From NCBI RefSeq assembly GCF_036346615.1, contig NZ_CP107836.1:3968001-4032000 (forward strand): a stretch of 64,000 nucleotides of DNA, written 5' to 3'. The notes below the pieces were generated by a model. That model saw nothing but the letters and a program-made list of their open reading frames with translations. It was not told the DNA's origin and ran no database searches. The position numbers and the translations under genes are program-made. How positions within the stretch are numbered: position 1 is the stretch's first letter; every line of letters begins with the position of its first letter. This document shows, piece after piece, positions 52,108 to 60,002 of this stretch. Origin of the DNA: Streptomyces sp. NBC_00523 (GTDB taxonomy: Bacteria; Actinomycetota; Actinomycetes; Streptomycetales; Streptomycetaceae).

Positions 52108-52665
52108 ATGAAGAAGATGTCGCTGCGCACCCGTGTCCTGACCGGTACCGTCGTCGCCGCCGCCCTCGGGGCCGGCACCTTCGGCGCGATGTCCGCGAAC
52201 GCGTCCACCCCGGCCGCCGCGCCCGCCACCACCGTCAAGGCCGACACGGCGAACCGCAACCTCCAGCAGACCACGCACCTGACCCTCGACGCCGCGACGA
52301 AGGCCGCGAAGGCCGCCCTGGACGCGGCGAAGAAGGAGAACCAGCGCGTCGCCGTCTCGGTGGTCGACCGCAACGGCAACACGATCCTGACCCTGCGCGG
52401 CGACGGCTCGGGCCCGCAGGCCTACGAGTCGGCCGAGAAGAAGGCGTACACCGCCGTGTCGTGGAACGCCCCGACCTCCGAGCTGGCCAAGCGGCTCGCC
52501 CAGGCCCCGAACCTGAAGGACATCCCTGGCACGCTGTTCCTCGCGGGCGGCGCCCCCGTGCAGGTCAAGGGTGCCCCGGTGGCGGGCATCGGCGTCGCGG
52601 GCGCCCCGAGCGGCGACCTGGACGAGAAGTTCGCGCAGGCCGGCGTCGCCGCCCTCGCCAAGTAG
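52108..52665 (+). CDS. hbpS: HbpS-like secreted heme/iron-sensing protein
   Basis: 185 residues. Signal peptide (LTGTVVAAALGAGTFGAMSA), then the GlcG/HbpS domain (LTLDAATKAAKAALDAAKKE, VSVVDRNGNTILTL, VQVKGAPVAGIGVAG). The ESAEKK segment provides an ExxE motif like the iron-binding D/ExxE of HbpS. It binds heme or iron outside the cell and controls SenS. Signal sequence is unusually Ala-rich. Confidence 0.85.
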   Translation: MKKMSLRTRVLTGTVVAAALGAGTFGAMSANASTPAAAPATTVKADTANRNLQQTTHLTLDAATKAAKAALDAAKKENQRVAVSVVDRNGNTILTLRGDGSGPQAYESAEKKAYTAVSWNAPTSELAKRLAQAPNLKDIPGTLFLAGGAPVQVKGAPVAGIGVAGAPSGDLDEKFAQAGVAALAK

Positions 52666-52696
52666 TACCTACGCGCACACCTCCCGGGAGACGGAC

Positions 52697-53311
52697 ATGA
52701 ACGCCCTCGATCACCAGCTGCTCGACGCCGCCCGCACCGGCGACACCGACGGAGTGCGCACCGCGATCGAGGGCGGCGCCCGGGTCGACGTCCGCGACGT
52801 GGAGCTGCGCACCCCGTTGCTCCTGGCCGTCCACGGCAACCACCTCGGGGCCGCCCGGGTGCTCGTCGCGGCGGGCGCCGACCCGGACGCGCAGGACCGG
52901 CGCGAGGAGAGCCCCTGGCTGGCCACCGGCGTCACGGGCAGCGTGGAGATGCTGCGCGTCCTGCTGCCCGCCGGTCCCGACCTGAAGCTGCGGAACCGGT
53001 TCGGCGGGATCGCGCTGATCCCGGCGAGCGAGCGCGGTCATGTCGCGTACGTACGGGAGCTGCTGAAGGTCACCGACATCGACGTCGACCACGTCAACCG
53101 GCTGGGCTGGACCGCCCTGCTGGAGGCCGTGATCCTCGGCGACGGCGGCCGGGCGCACCAGGAGATCGTGGAGCTGCTGCTCGCGGCGGGCGCGACGCCG
53201 GGGCTGCCGGACGGCGACGGGGTGACCGCCCTGGAGCACGCGGAGCGGCGCGGTTTCGCGGGGATCGCGGCGCTGCTGCGTGCCGCGTCGGACACGGGAG
53301 GCACGCGGTGA
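52697..53311 (+). CDS. Ankyrin-repeat protein
   Basis: 204 residues, about five ankyrin repeats (for example TPLLLAVHGNHLGAARVLVA and GWTALLEAVILGDGGRAHQE). Follows hbpS by 31 bases and overlaps the next gene by four bases, so it belongs to the hbpS operon. Ankyrin proteins next to peroxide-stress genes are known in Pseudomonas (ankB/katB); a redox role here is inference. Confidence 0.85.
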   Translation: MNALDHQLLDAARTGDTDGVRTAIEGGARVDVRDVELRTPLLLAVHGNHLGAARVLVAAGADPDAQDRREESPWLATGVTGSVEMLRVLLPAGPDLKLRNRFGGIALIPASERGHVAYVRELLKVTDIDVDHVNRLGWTALLEAVILGDGGRAHQEIVELLLAAGATPGLPDGDGVTALEHAERRGFAGIAALLRAASDTGGTR

Positions 53312-54462
53312 GCGCCTGCCGAGCCGGGGCCCCGGACCGCCCCCGGCGCCCCCTCCCCGTCCTCCTGGCCGCCGTCGCCGCCGCGGCCGTGCTCGCCGGG
53401 TGCGCCGCCACCGACGCGCCCGCGTCCCCTGCCACCCCGCCCGCCGCGCAGGCCCCCGCGCCCACCGCCACGCCCGAGCCCGGCACCACCCCGCACGGCA
53501 CCCTGCTCGTCGCCGACTTCGGGGCCGACACCGTGTCCTTCGTGGACCCGGTACGGGGTGCCTTCGACCGGGTGAAGGTCGGCACCGCCCCCTATGGCGT
53601 CGTCGTCGGCGCGGACGGGCGGGCGTGGGTCACCACCGCCGAGGGCGTCGCGGTCGTGGACACCGGGAAGCGGACGCGGCTGGACCTGATCCCGTACAAG
53701 ACGCGGACCGGCCCCGCGACGACCGGCGAATACCGGGGCGGCGGGATGGGTATCGCGCTGGCCCTCGACGGCCGGCACGCGTACGTCGGCGTCAACGTGC
53801 CTGATGGCAACGGGGTCCTGGAGGTCATCGACACCGCGACCCGGAAGGTGACCGGCACGGTCCCCGTGGGGCGGCGGCCCTTCGACGTGGACGTGTCGCG
53901 CGACGGCTCGGAGGCGTACGCCACCGGGCACGACTCGTTCGACGTGACGTCCGTCCGTACGGACACGCTCCGCGCGCGCCGCATGGAGGTCGCCCCGTAC
54001 GGCACCGAGGGCGGTCTCGGGTCCTGGCTGAAGCCGCACTACGCGGTGGTGCGGCCGTCCGACGGGAAGCTGCTGCTGCCGTTCGAGGGCGAGCGGCTCG
54101 CGGTCCTCGACCCGCGCACCGGGAAGGTCGCCGTCGAGCGGATGACGGCCAACACCCACCAGCACGGCGCGGCCCTCGCCCCCGACGGCACGCTGCTCGT
54201 CGTCGGCACCGGACCGATCGCCTCCGACGACGAAGGGGCGTCGCTGACGATCCGTGAACCGGACGGCTCCGAGCGCGTCGTGAAGCTGGACGGCCCGCAC
54301 GAGGACGTCGCCGTGTCGCGGGACGGCCGTACGGCGTACGTCACAGGAGGCTTCACCCGTGACGGCTACTGGAACGGCATTACGGTCGTCGCCCTTGACG
54401 GGAAGACGCCCCCGGTCCGTCTGGCGGCCGGTGAACGGCCGCTGGGGATCGCGGTGCTGTGA
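53308..54462 (+). CDS. YncE-like beta-propeller lipoprotein
   Basis: 384 residues. Lipobox LAGCAAT, Ala/Pro/Thr-rich spacer, then YVTN/YncE beta-propeller repeats (for example GTAPYGVVVGADGRAWVTTA and GRRPFDVDVSRDGSEAYATG). GTG overlaps the ankyrin stop, so the operon hbpS-ankyrin-propeller is likely. Surface binding function unknown. Confidence 0.82.
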   Translation: MSACRAGAPDRPRRPLPVLLAAVAAAAVLAGCAATDAPASPATPPAAQAPAPTATPEPGTTPHGTLLVADFGADTVSFVDPVRGAFDRVKVGTAPYGVVVGADGRAWVTTAEGVAVVDTGKRTRLDLIPYKTRTGPATTGEYRGGGMGIALALDGRHAYVGVNVPDGNGVLEVIDTATRKVTGTVPVGRRPFDVDVSRDGSEAYATGHDSFDVTSVRTDTLRARRMEVAPYGTEGGLGSWLKPHYAVVRPSDGKLLLPFEGERLAVLDPRTGKVAVERMTANTHQHGAALAPDGTLLVVGTGPIASDDEGASLTIREPDGSERVVKLDGPHEDVAVSRDGRTAYVTGGFTRDGYWNGITVVALDGKTPPVRLAAGERPLGIAVL

Positions 54463-54513
54463 TCCCGGCCCACCACCCCCGGATTACGACATTCCGCACA
54501 TAGGATCATCGGT

Positions 54514-55929
54514 GTGGATCATCGAACCCCGGCACGCCGCAGGGCGGCCCGCGCCGCCCTCCCCCTGCTCGCCCTCGCCCTCCTCGCGCCCGCCTGCACG
54601 GGCGGGGTGGAGGGCAGGCCGGGGGCGTCCGGGGTGCGCGATCCGTACTTCCCGAAGCTGGGCAACGGGGGCTACGACGTCACGCACTACGCCCTCACGC
54701 TCGACGTGGACCCGGACGAGCAGACCCTGCGCGGGACGGCCGAGATCACCGCGCGAGCCACGCAGGATCTCAGCTCGTTCAATCTGGACCTGGCCGGGCT
54801 GACCGTGAAGTCGGCGACCGTGGAAGGGCGTCCGGCCGCCGTGAACCGGGCGGGCAACGAGCTGACGCTCCGTACGGACGCGAAGGTCGAGGACCGGCTG
54901 CGCAAGGGTGAGACGTTCCGCGTCGTCGTGCGCTACTCGGGCTCCCCGAAGACGATCACCGACCCGGACGACTCCGAGGAGGGCTGGCTGCCGACCGACG
55001 ACGGGGCGCTGGCCCTCGGTGAGCCGACCGGTTCGATGGCCTGGTTCCCGGGCAACCATCACCCGAGCGACAAGGCCGCGTACGACCTGACGGTCACCGT
55101 CCCGAAGGGGCTCACGGCGGTCTCCAACGGCGTGATGGCGGGTCCGCCGGTCACGGAGAAGGGCCGCACCACCTTCCGCTGGCACACCGCCGAGCCGATG
55201 GCGAGCTATCTCGCGACCCTGGCCATCGGGAAGTTCGAGACGAAGACGTCCACGATGGCGGGTGGCATCACGGTGTTCACGGCCGTGGACCCGGAGGTGG
55301 CGAAGGAGAGCGCGCGGACGGTCAGCCGGGTGCCGGAGGTCGTGGAGTGGGAGGCGGAGCACTTCGGTCCGTATCCGTTCTCCGCGACGGGCGCGATCGT
55401 GGACCGCGAGGACGACGCCGGGTACGCGCTGGAGACGCAGAACCGGCCGTTCTTCCCCGGCCCGCCGAGCGTGGGGCTGCTCGTCCACGAGATGGCGCAC
55501 CAGTGGTTCGGCGACTCGGTCACGCCGGAGAGCTGGCGCGACATGTGGCTGAACGAGGGGCTGGCGACGTACGCGGAGTGGCTGTGGGAGGAGGAGAAGA
55601 ACGACACCCCGGCCGAGGAGTCGTTCGAGGACGCCTACGAGGACAAGGCCAACTGGTCCTTCCCGCCCGCCGATCCGCCGTCCGCCGCCCGGATCTCGGA
55701 CGATCCGGTGTACGGGCGCGGGGCGATGGTCATCCACAAGATCCGCGAGGCCGTGGACGACGACGAGGAGTTCTTCGCGCTGCTGAAGGGCTGGACGAAG
55801 AAGTACCGGCACCGCAACGCGTCGACGGCCGACTTCACGGCGTACGTGGAGGAGGAGACCGGCCAGGACCTGTCGGACCTGTGGAAGGCGTGGCTGTACG
55901 GCAGGAGCCGGCCCGCCGCGGACGGCTGA
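54514..55929 (+). CDS. Secreted M1-family metallopeptidase (lipoprotein-like)
   Basis: 471 residues. Signal with lipobox-like LLAPACTGG, a beta sandwich domain, the HEMAHQWFGD zinc motif with the distal Glu in NEGLATYAEW, and Tyr/Glu substrate residues upstream. Lacks the C-terminal helical ARM of full-length aminopeptidases, so it is a short form. GTG start; TAGGAT eight bases before suggests a leaderless mRNA. Confidence 0.88.
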   Translation: MDHRTPARRRAARAALPLLALALLAPACTGGVEGRPGASGVRDPYFPKLGNGGYDVTHYALTLDVDPDEQTLRGTAEITARATQDLSSFNLDLAGLTVKSATVEGRPAAVNRAGNELTLRTDAKVEDRLRKGETFRVVVRYSGSPKTITDPDDSEEGWLPTDDGALALGEPTGSMAWFPGNHHPSDKAAYDLTVTVPKGLTAVSNGVMAGPPVTEKGRTTFRWHTAEPMASYLATLAIGKFETKTSTMAGGITVFTAVDPEVAKESARTVSRVPEVVEWEAEHFGPYPFSATGAIVDREDDAGYALETQNRPFFPGPPSVGLLVHEMAHQWFGDSVTPESWRDMWLNEGLATYAEWLWEEEKNDTPAEESFEDAYEDKANWSFPPADPPSAARISDDPVYGRGAMVIHKIREAVDDDEEFFALLKGWTKKYRHRNASTADFTAYVEEETGQDLSDLWKAWLYGRSRPAADG

Positions 55930-55954
55930 CCGGCTCCCGCTCCCCGCGTAGGGG

Positions 55955-57526
55955 TTACTTCACGTTGACGCCGCTCCAGGCCGCGTCGACGGCCTTGAGC
56001 TCGGCGCTGTCGGCGCCGTAGAGGTCGGTCGCCGCCTTCTCGGTGGCGGTGCGGGCGTCCGCGTAGTCGGTGGTCGAGGTCATGTACTCGGACAGGGCCT
56101 TGTACCAGATCTGGACGGCCTTGTCCCGGCCGATGCCGGCGACGGTGGAGCCGTCGGAGGTCGGGGAGTCGTAGTCGACGCCGTTGATGGTCTTCGCGCC
56201 GCTGCCCTCGGACAGCAGGTAGAAGAAGTGGTTGGCGACGCCCGAGGAGTAGTGCACGTCGAGGTCGCCGACGCCGCTGTCCCAGTAGTCGGCCGAGCCG
56301 CCGTCCTTGCTGGGCTCGTCCATGTAGCGCAGCGGGCTGCCGTCGCCGTTGATGTCGATCTTCTCGCCGATGAGGTAGTCGCCGACGTCGGTCGCGTTGT
56401 CGGCGAAGAACTCGACGGAGGTGCCGAGGATGTCGCTCGTGGCCTCGTTGAGCCCGCCGGACTCGCCGGAGTAGTTCAGGTTGGCGGTGGACGAGGTGAG
56501 GCCGTGGCTCATCTCGTGGCCGGCGACGTCGAGGGCGGTGAGGGCGCTCTTGTTGTCGGCGCCGTCGCCGTACGTCATGCAGAAGCAGCTGTCGTCCCAG
56601 AAGGCGTTGACGTACGCGTCGCCGTAGTGGACCCGGGAGTACGCGGCCTTGCCGTCACCCGCGATGCCGTCGCGGCCGAAGGCGGACTTGTAGAAGTCCC
56701 AGGTCTGCGCGGCGCCGTAGTGGGCGTCGACGGCGGCGGTCTGGCGGTCGTTGCCGGTGCCGTCGCCCCAGGTGTCGTCGTCGTCCGTGACGAGGTTGCC
56801 GGTGCCGCTCTCGCCCTGGTTGAGGTCGTACGTCTTGTGGCCGCCGCGGTCGCCGTCGGTCAGCTCGAAGCCGGAGCCGGACGCGGTGGTGGAGAGGTCG
56901 ACCTTGCCGCTGTACTGGCTGTTGCCGACGCCGGCGGTCTCGATCTCCTCGTAGCTCTGGAGGACCTTGCCGGTGGTGGCGTCGGTGATGACGCGCTTGC
57001 GGCTGGGGGTGCCGTCCTTCTGGACGCCCGTCTTGACCGATTCCAGGGCGAGGACGGGGGTGCCGTCGCCGGCCCAGATCACCTTGCGGGCGCTCGCCGC
57101 GGTCTTGATCTTCGGCGTGGTGGACGGCACGGATATGCGGGCCGTGGTCGCCTTGGTGACGCTCTTGAGCTTGCCGTTCGCGGCGGTGTGGGTGACGAGG
57201 TCGCCGCCGAGGACGGGCAGTCCGGCGTAGGTGCGCTCGTAGCGGGTGTGGACGGTGCCGTGGGCGTCCTTGATCACGTCACGCGCGATCAGCTTCTCCT
57301 TGGCGCCCAGCTTCAGCGCGGAGGCGGTGGAGGAGGCGTCGGACTGGGCGGTCTTGATGGCGGCGGTGCGCGCCGAGGCGCTGCTGAAGGCCGGGGTGGA
57401 GGCGGAGGCGGAGTCGCCGGGGGTGTTCGGGTGGGCGTTCGCCGCACCGGACTGGATGCCGACGAGGACCATCGCGGCCACGGCGGCCAGGGCTGCGGCG
57501 CGACGGGTGTTCATGTGGGGGGTCAT
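55955..57526 (-). CDS. Secreted M4 (thermolysin-family) neutral metalloprotease
   Basis: 523 residues. Signal peptide, FTP and PepSY-type propeptide (about 60-200), catalytic domain with HEMSHG zinc motif in DVAGHEMSHGLTSS, Glu ligand in GGLNEATSDILG and the acid His in DVHYSSGVANHFFYLL. Digests extracellular protein for nutrition or development. ATG 57526 has a GGAG site; ATG 57514 is a weaker choice. Antisense to no gene, and separated from TerD by a terminator. Confidence 0.92.
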   Translation of the reverse strand: MTPHMNTRRAAALAAVAAMVLVGIQSGAANAHPNTPGDSASASTPAFSSASARTAAIKTAQSDASSTASALKLGAKEKLIARDVIKDAHGTVHTRYERTYAGLPVLGGDLVTHTAANGKLKSVTKATTARISVPSTTPKIKTAASARKVIWAGDGTPVLALESVKTGVQKDGTPSRKRVITDATTGKVLQSYEEIETAGVGNSQYSGKVDLSTTASGSGFELTDGDRGGHKTYDLNQGESGTGNLVTDDDDTWGDGTGNDRQTAAVDAHYGAAQTWDFYKSAFGRDGIAGDGKAAYSRVHYGDAYVNAFWDDSCFCMTYGDGADNKSALTALDVAGHEMSHGLTSSTANLNYSGESGGLNEATSDILGTSVEFFADNATDVGDYLIGEKIDINGDGSPLRYMDEPSKDGGSADYWDSGVGDLDVHYSSGVANHFFYLLSEGSGAKTINGVDYDSPTSDGSTVAGIGRDKAVQIWYKALSEYMTSTTDYADARTATEKAATDLYGADSAELKAVDAAWSGVNVK

Positions 57527-57725
57527 GCAAACTCCGTTGCTCGTTCCGTGGGGGGTTACGAGCCGGGAGCCTGCCACCGAATCGGCGTTATTGACGGTGC
57601 ACCAACAAATGCCTCACATTTCTTTGACCAGTTCTTGTCCGACTGAGGGGCTGTCATGTCCGTTATCCGGCGGCCTTTGACCGGTCGGGACCGGGTGTGT
57701 CGGGATCAGGTGTCCGGACATGCGG

Positions 57726-57760
57726 GAGCCCCCGGCCGCAGGACGTTCGGCCGGGGGCTC
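57726..57760. terminator. Terminator of the terD gene
   Basis: GAGCCCCCGGCCG and CGGCCGGGGGCTC pair perfectly over 13 bp with a nine-base loop, 20 bases beyond the terD stop. It also isolates the M4 gene promoter. Confidence 0.85.
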
Positions 57761-57779
57761 CTCGAAGAGCTTGCCTGCG

Positions 57780-58355
57780 TCAGAGGGTGACGCCGAAGTC
57801 CTGGGCGATGCCGCGCAGGCCGGAGGCGTAGCCCTGGCCCACGGCGCGGAACTTCCAGTCGGCGCCGTTGCGGTACAGCTCGCCGAAGACCATGGCGGTC
57901 TCGGTGGCGGCGTCCTCGCTCAGGTCGTAGCGGGCGATCTCGGCGCCGCCGGCCTGGTTGAGGATGCGGATGTACGCGTTGCGCACCTGGCCGAAGTTCT
58001 GGCTGCGGGTCTCGGCGTCGTAGATCGAGACCGGGAAGACGATCTTGTCGACGTCGGCCGGCAGGCCCGCCAGGTTGACGTTGATCTGCTCGTCGTCGCC
58101 CTCGCCCGCGCCCGTGAGGTTGTCACCGGTGTGCACGATGGTCTGGTCCGGGGTCGCCTTGTTGTTGAAGAAGACGAAGTGGCCGTCGGAGTAGACCTTG
58201 CCGCCGGTGTTGACCGCGATCGCCGAGGCGTCGAGGTCGAAGTCGGTGCCGGTGGTGGTACGGACGTCCCAGCCGAGGCCGACCGTGACGGCGGTGAGGC
58301 CGGGGGCCTCCTTGGTGAGGGAGACGTTGCCGCCCTTGGACAGGCTTACTGCCAT
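57780..58355 (-). CDS. TerD-family protein
   Basis: 191 residues. Typical start AVSLSKGGNVSLTKEAPGLT, calcium-site region GTDFDLDASAIAV and the GDDEQINVNLAGLPADVDKI strand. TerD proteins bind calcium and belong to tellurite resistance and phage/stress-related Ter systems; Streptomyces encodes many copies. Here it stands alone, not in a ter operon. Confidence 0.92.
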   Translation of the reverse strand: MAVSLSKGGNVSLTKEAPGLTAVTVGLGWDVRTTTGTDFDLDASAIAVNTGGKVYSDGHFVFFNNKATPDQTIVHTGDNLTGAGEGDDEQINVNLAGLPADVDKIVFPVSIYDAETRSQNFGQVRNAYIRILNQAGGAEIARYDLSEDAATETAMVFGELYRNGADWKFRAVGQGYASGLRGIAQDFGVTL

Positions 58356-58524
58356 GGGAAGTCCCTTTCATCTGTCGGGTGCGGGCTTCGCGGTCACGAA
58401 GCTACCGTCACAGGTCATAACGCCGACAGGGGACCGGTAGGTTCCGCCCGCCTTTACTTTCTTTACCGAAGAGGCGGTGGTGCGGGGCAAAAAGAGGTGA
58501 CGAACAGCTGGTGGGGCGGGGAAC

Positions 58525-58959
58525 ATGGGTGTCATGTCCGGGCCCTATGTCATCCGAGGTTCGGTCTCCCTGCCGGAGGCCGAGCTCATGTGGCGTTTCT
58601 CGCGGTCGTCCGGGCCCGGCGGCCAGCACGTCAACACCAGCGACTCACAGGTCGAGCTGCGCTTCGACCTCGCCGCCACCGAGGCGCTGCCCGAGGTGTG
58701 GAAGGCACGCGCGCTGGAACGGCTGGCGGGCCGGCTGACCGGCGGTGTGATCGCCGTACGCGCCTCGGAGCACCGCTCGCAGTGGCGCAACCGCGAGACG
58801 GCCGCCGTACGCCTCGCGGCCCTTCTCGCGGAGGCGTCCGCCCCGCCGCCCAGGCCGCGCGTGAAGAAGAAGATCCCCCGGGGGATCAACGAACGACGGC
58901 TGCGCGAGAAGAAGCAGCGCAGCGACACGAAGCGGGGTCGCTCGGGGCGCGACTGGTAG
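58525..58959 (+). CDS. arfB: Alternative ribosome-rescue factor ArfB
   Basis: 144 residues. GGQ domain with SGPGGQHVNTSDSQVELR, and a basic C-terminal tail (RVKKKIPRGINERRLREKKQ) that fits the ribosomal mRNA channel. It hydrolyses peptidyl-tRNA on stalled ribosomes without a stop codon. ATG 58525 follows GGGGCGGGGAAC. Confidence 0.93.
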   Translation: MGVMSGPYVIRGSVSLPEAELMWRFSRSSGPGGQHVNTSDSQVELRFDLAATEALPEVWKARALERLAGRLTGGVIAVRASEHRSQWRNRETAAVRLAALLAEASAPPPRPRVKKKIPRGINERRLREKKQRSDTKRGRSGRDW

Positions 58960-58993
58960 GGCCGCCCCCGAGGCCGGTGGGGCCGTCCCCCGC

Positions 58994-59557
58994 TCAGCCC
59001 AGCTGCCGGTACTTCCCCCGGAAGTACGTCAGCGGTCCGCCGTCCCCGCTCGGGACCCGCGCCCCCAGCACGCGGCCGATCACCAGGGTGTGGTCACCCG
59101 CGACCACCCGCTGCTCCGTGCGGCACTCCAGGGTCGCGAGCGCGCCGCCCGCCAGCGGGGCGCCGGTGACCTCGCCGCGTACGTACGGGATGTCCTCGAA
59201 GAGCAGCCGGTCGCTGATCCGGCCCTTCATCGCGAACCGGCCCGCGATGTGCCGCTGGCTCTCCGCCAGCACGGACACCGCCCACAGCGGCTGCTCCGCG
59301 AGCAGGTCGTCCATCCGCGAGTCGTTGCGCAGGCTCACCATCACCAGCGGCGGGTCCAGGGACACGGACATGAAGGCGGTCGCGGTCATGCCGACGTCCT
59401 CGCCGCGCCCGTCCGCGTCGAGCGGCGGCTCCTGGGCGGTGACCAGCACCACGCCGGCCGCCAGCCGGGACAGGGCGGCACGGAACTCTTCGTTGCTCAC
59501 CCCCTCAGCATGGGGGACGGGCTCGGTACGCGGGGTGGGGGGTTTCGTCTGCAACAC
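58994..59557 (-). CDS. Flavin reductase family protein
   Basis: 187 residues. FMN-binding split-barrel with EEFRAALSRLAAGVVLVTAQ, TATAFMSVSLDPPLVMVSLR and the C-terminal GGPLTYFRGKYRQL. Supplies reduced flavin to monooxygenases. GTG 59557 or the GTG at 59500 could be the start; the first gives a Pro/Thr-rich extension. Confidence 0.83.
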   Translation of the reverse strand: MLQTKPPTPRTEPVPHAEGVSNEEFRAALSRLAAGVVLVTAQEPPLDADGRGEDVGMTATAFMSVSLDPPLVMVSLRNDSRMDDLLAEQPLWAVSVLAESQRHIAGRFAMKGRISDRLLFEDIPYVRGEVTGAPLAGGALATLECRTEQRVVAGDHTLVIGRVLGARVPSGDGGPLTYFRGKYRQLG

Positions 59558-59613
59558 ACCGGGAACGCTAGCCGCGCGTTCCGCGCCCCCGCATCGGGCC
59601 AGGGGACCAGCCG

Positions 59614-59802
59614 GGTCCTAGGACCTGTCGTCACATTCCCGTCTGCCGGGCGACGCCATGCACGCCCTCTCGCCGCACCGGCCCCAGACCCCAGTACATC
59701 CAGTACAGGGGTCTGGGGCCGGCACGCCGAGAGCACGCACCTGACGCCGCCCGGCCCGCCCTCCGGGCGGACGACGGGAATGTGACGACAGGCCCTAGGA
59801 CC
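59614..59802. mobile_element. MITE-like near-palindromic element
   Basis: A roughly 190-base imperfect inverted repeat. Outer arms CTGTCGTCACATTCCCGTC (59625-59643) and GACGGGAATGTGACGACAG (59773-59791) are perfect over 19 bases, extending with one mismatch to GGTCCTAGG ends. The centre (59679-59722) folds again: GGCCCCAGACCCC against GGGGTCTGGGGCC around GTAC motifs. CCTAGGAC occurs at both ends but is itself palindromic. No ORF. Probably a non-autonomous transposon or RAYT/REP-type element. Confidence 0.7.
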
Positions 59803-59851
59803 GCCGGTTTTCGTCACCTCTCTGACCTGCTGTGACCTCTTCCCGCTCGTT

Positions 59852-59867
59852 TGTGACTTGAGTCACA
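59852..59867. promoter_or_regulatory. CRP-type palindrome upstream of cdgB
   Basis: TGTGACTTGAGTCACA fits TGTGA-N6-TCACA exactly. It lies about 150 bases before the cdgB ATG, beyond the MITE-like element. Streptomyces Crp and related regulators bind similar sequences; binding is not shown. Confidence 0.55.
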
Positions 59868-59881
59868 GACTGCAATATTTG

Positions 59882-59896
59882 CTGACCCTGTGTACC
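59882..59896. promoter_or_regulatory. BldD-like box upstream of cdgB
   Basis: CTGACCCTGTGTACC matches the BldD consensus nTnACnC(A/T)GnGTnAn in all but one fixed position (C for A at 14). cdgB is a reported BldD target in S. coelicolor, and BldD is itself activated by c-di-GMP. Confidence 0.6.
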
Positions 59897-60002
59897 GGGT
59901 GCACAGCTCGCTGTGATTCAGTGGCCGTGACACTGCAGTAAGTACGTCACGTACGTCGATATGAATTCTGGAGTGCTGTCGAGGTCTCGGGGAGTGCGAG
60001 CG

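Noticed and set aside
59617..59801. CCTAGGAC at both ends of the MITE-like element as target-site duplication
   Set aside because: CCTAGG is its own reverse complement and the repeats are also part of the inverted arms, so duplication cannot be told from symmetry.
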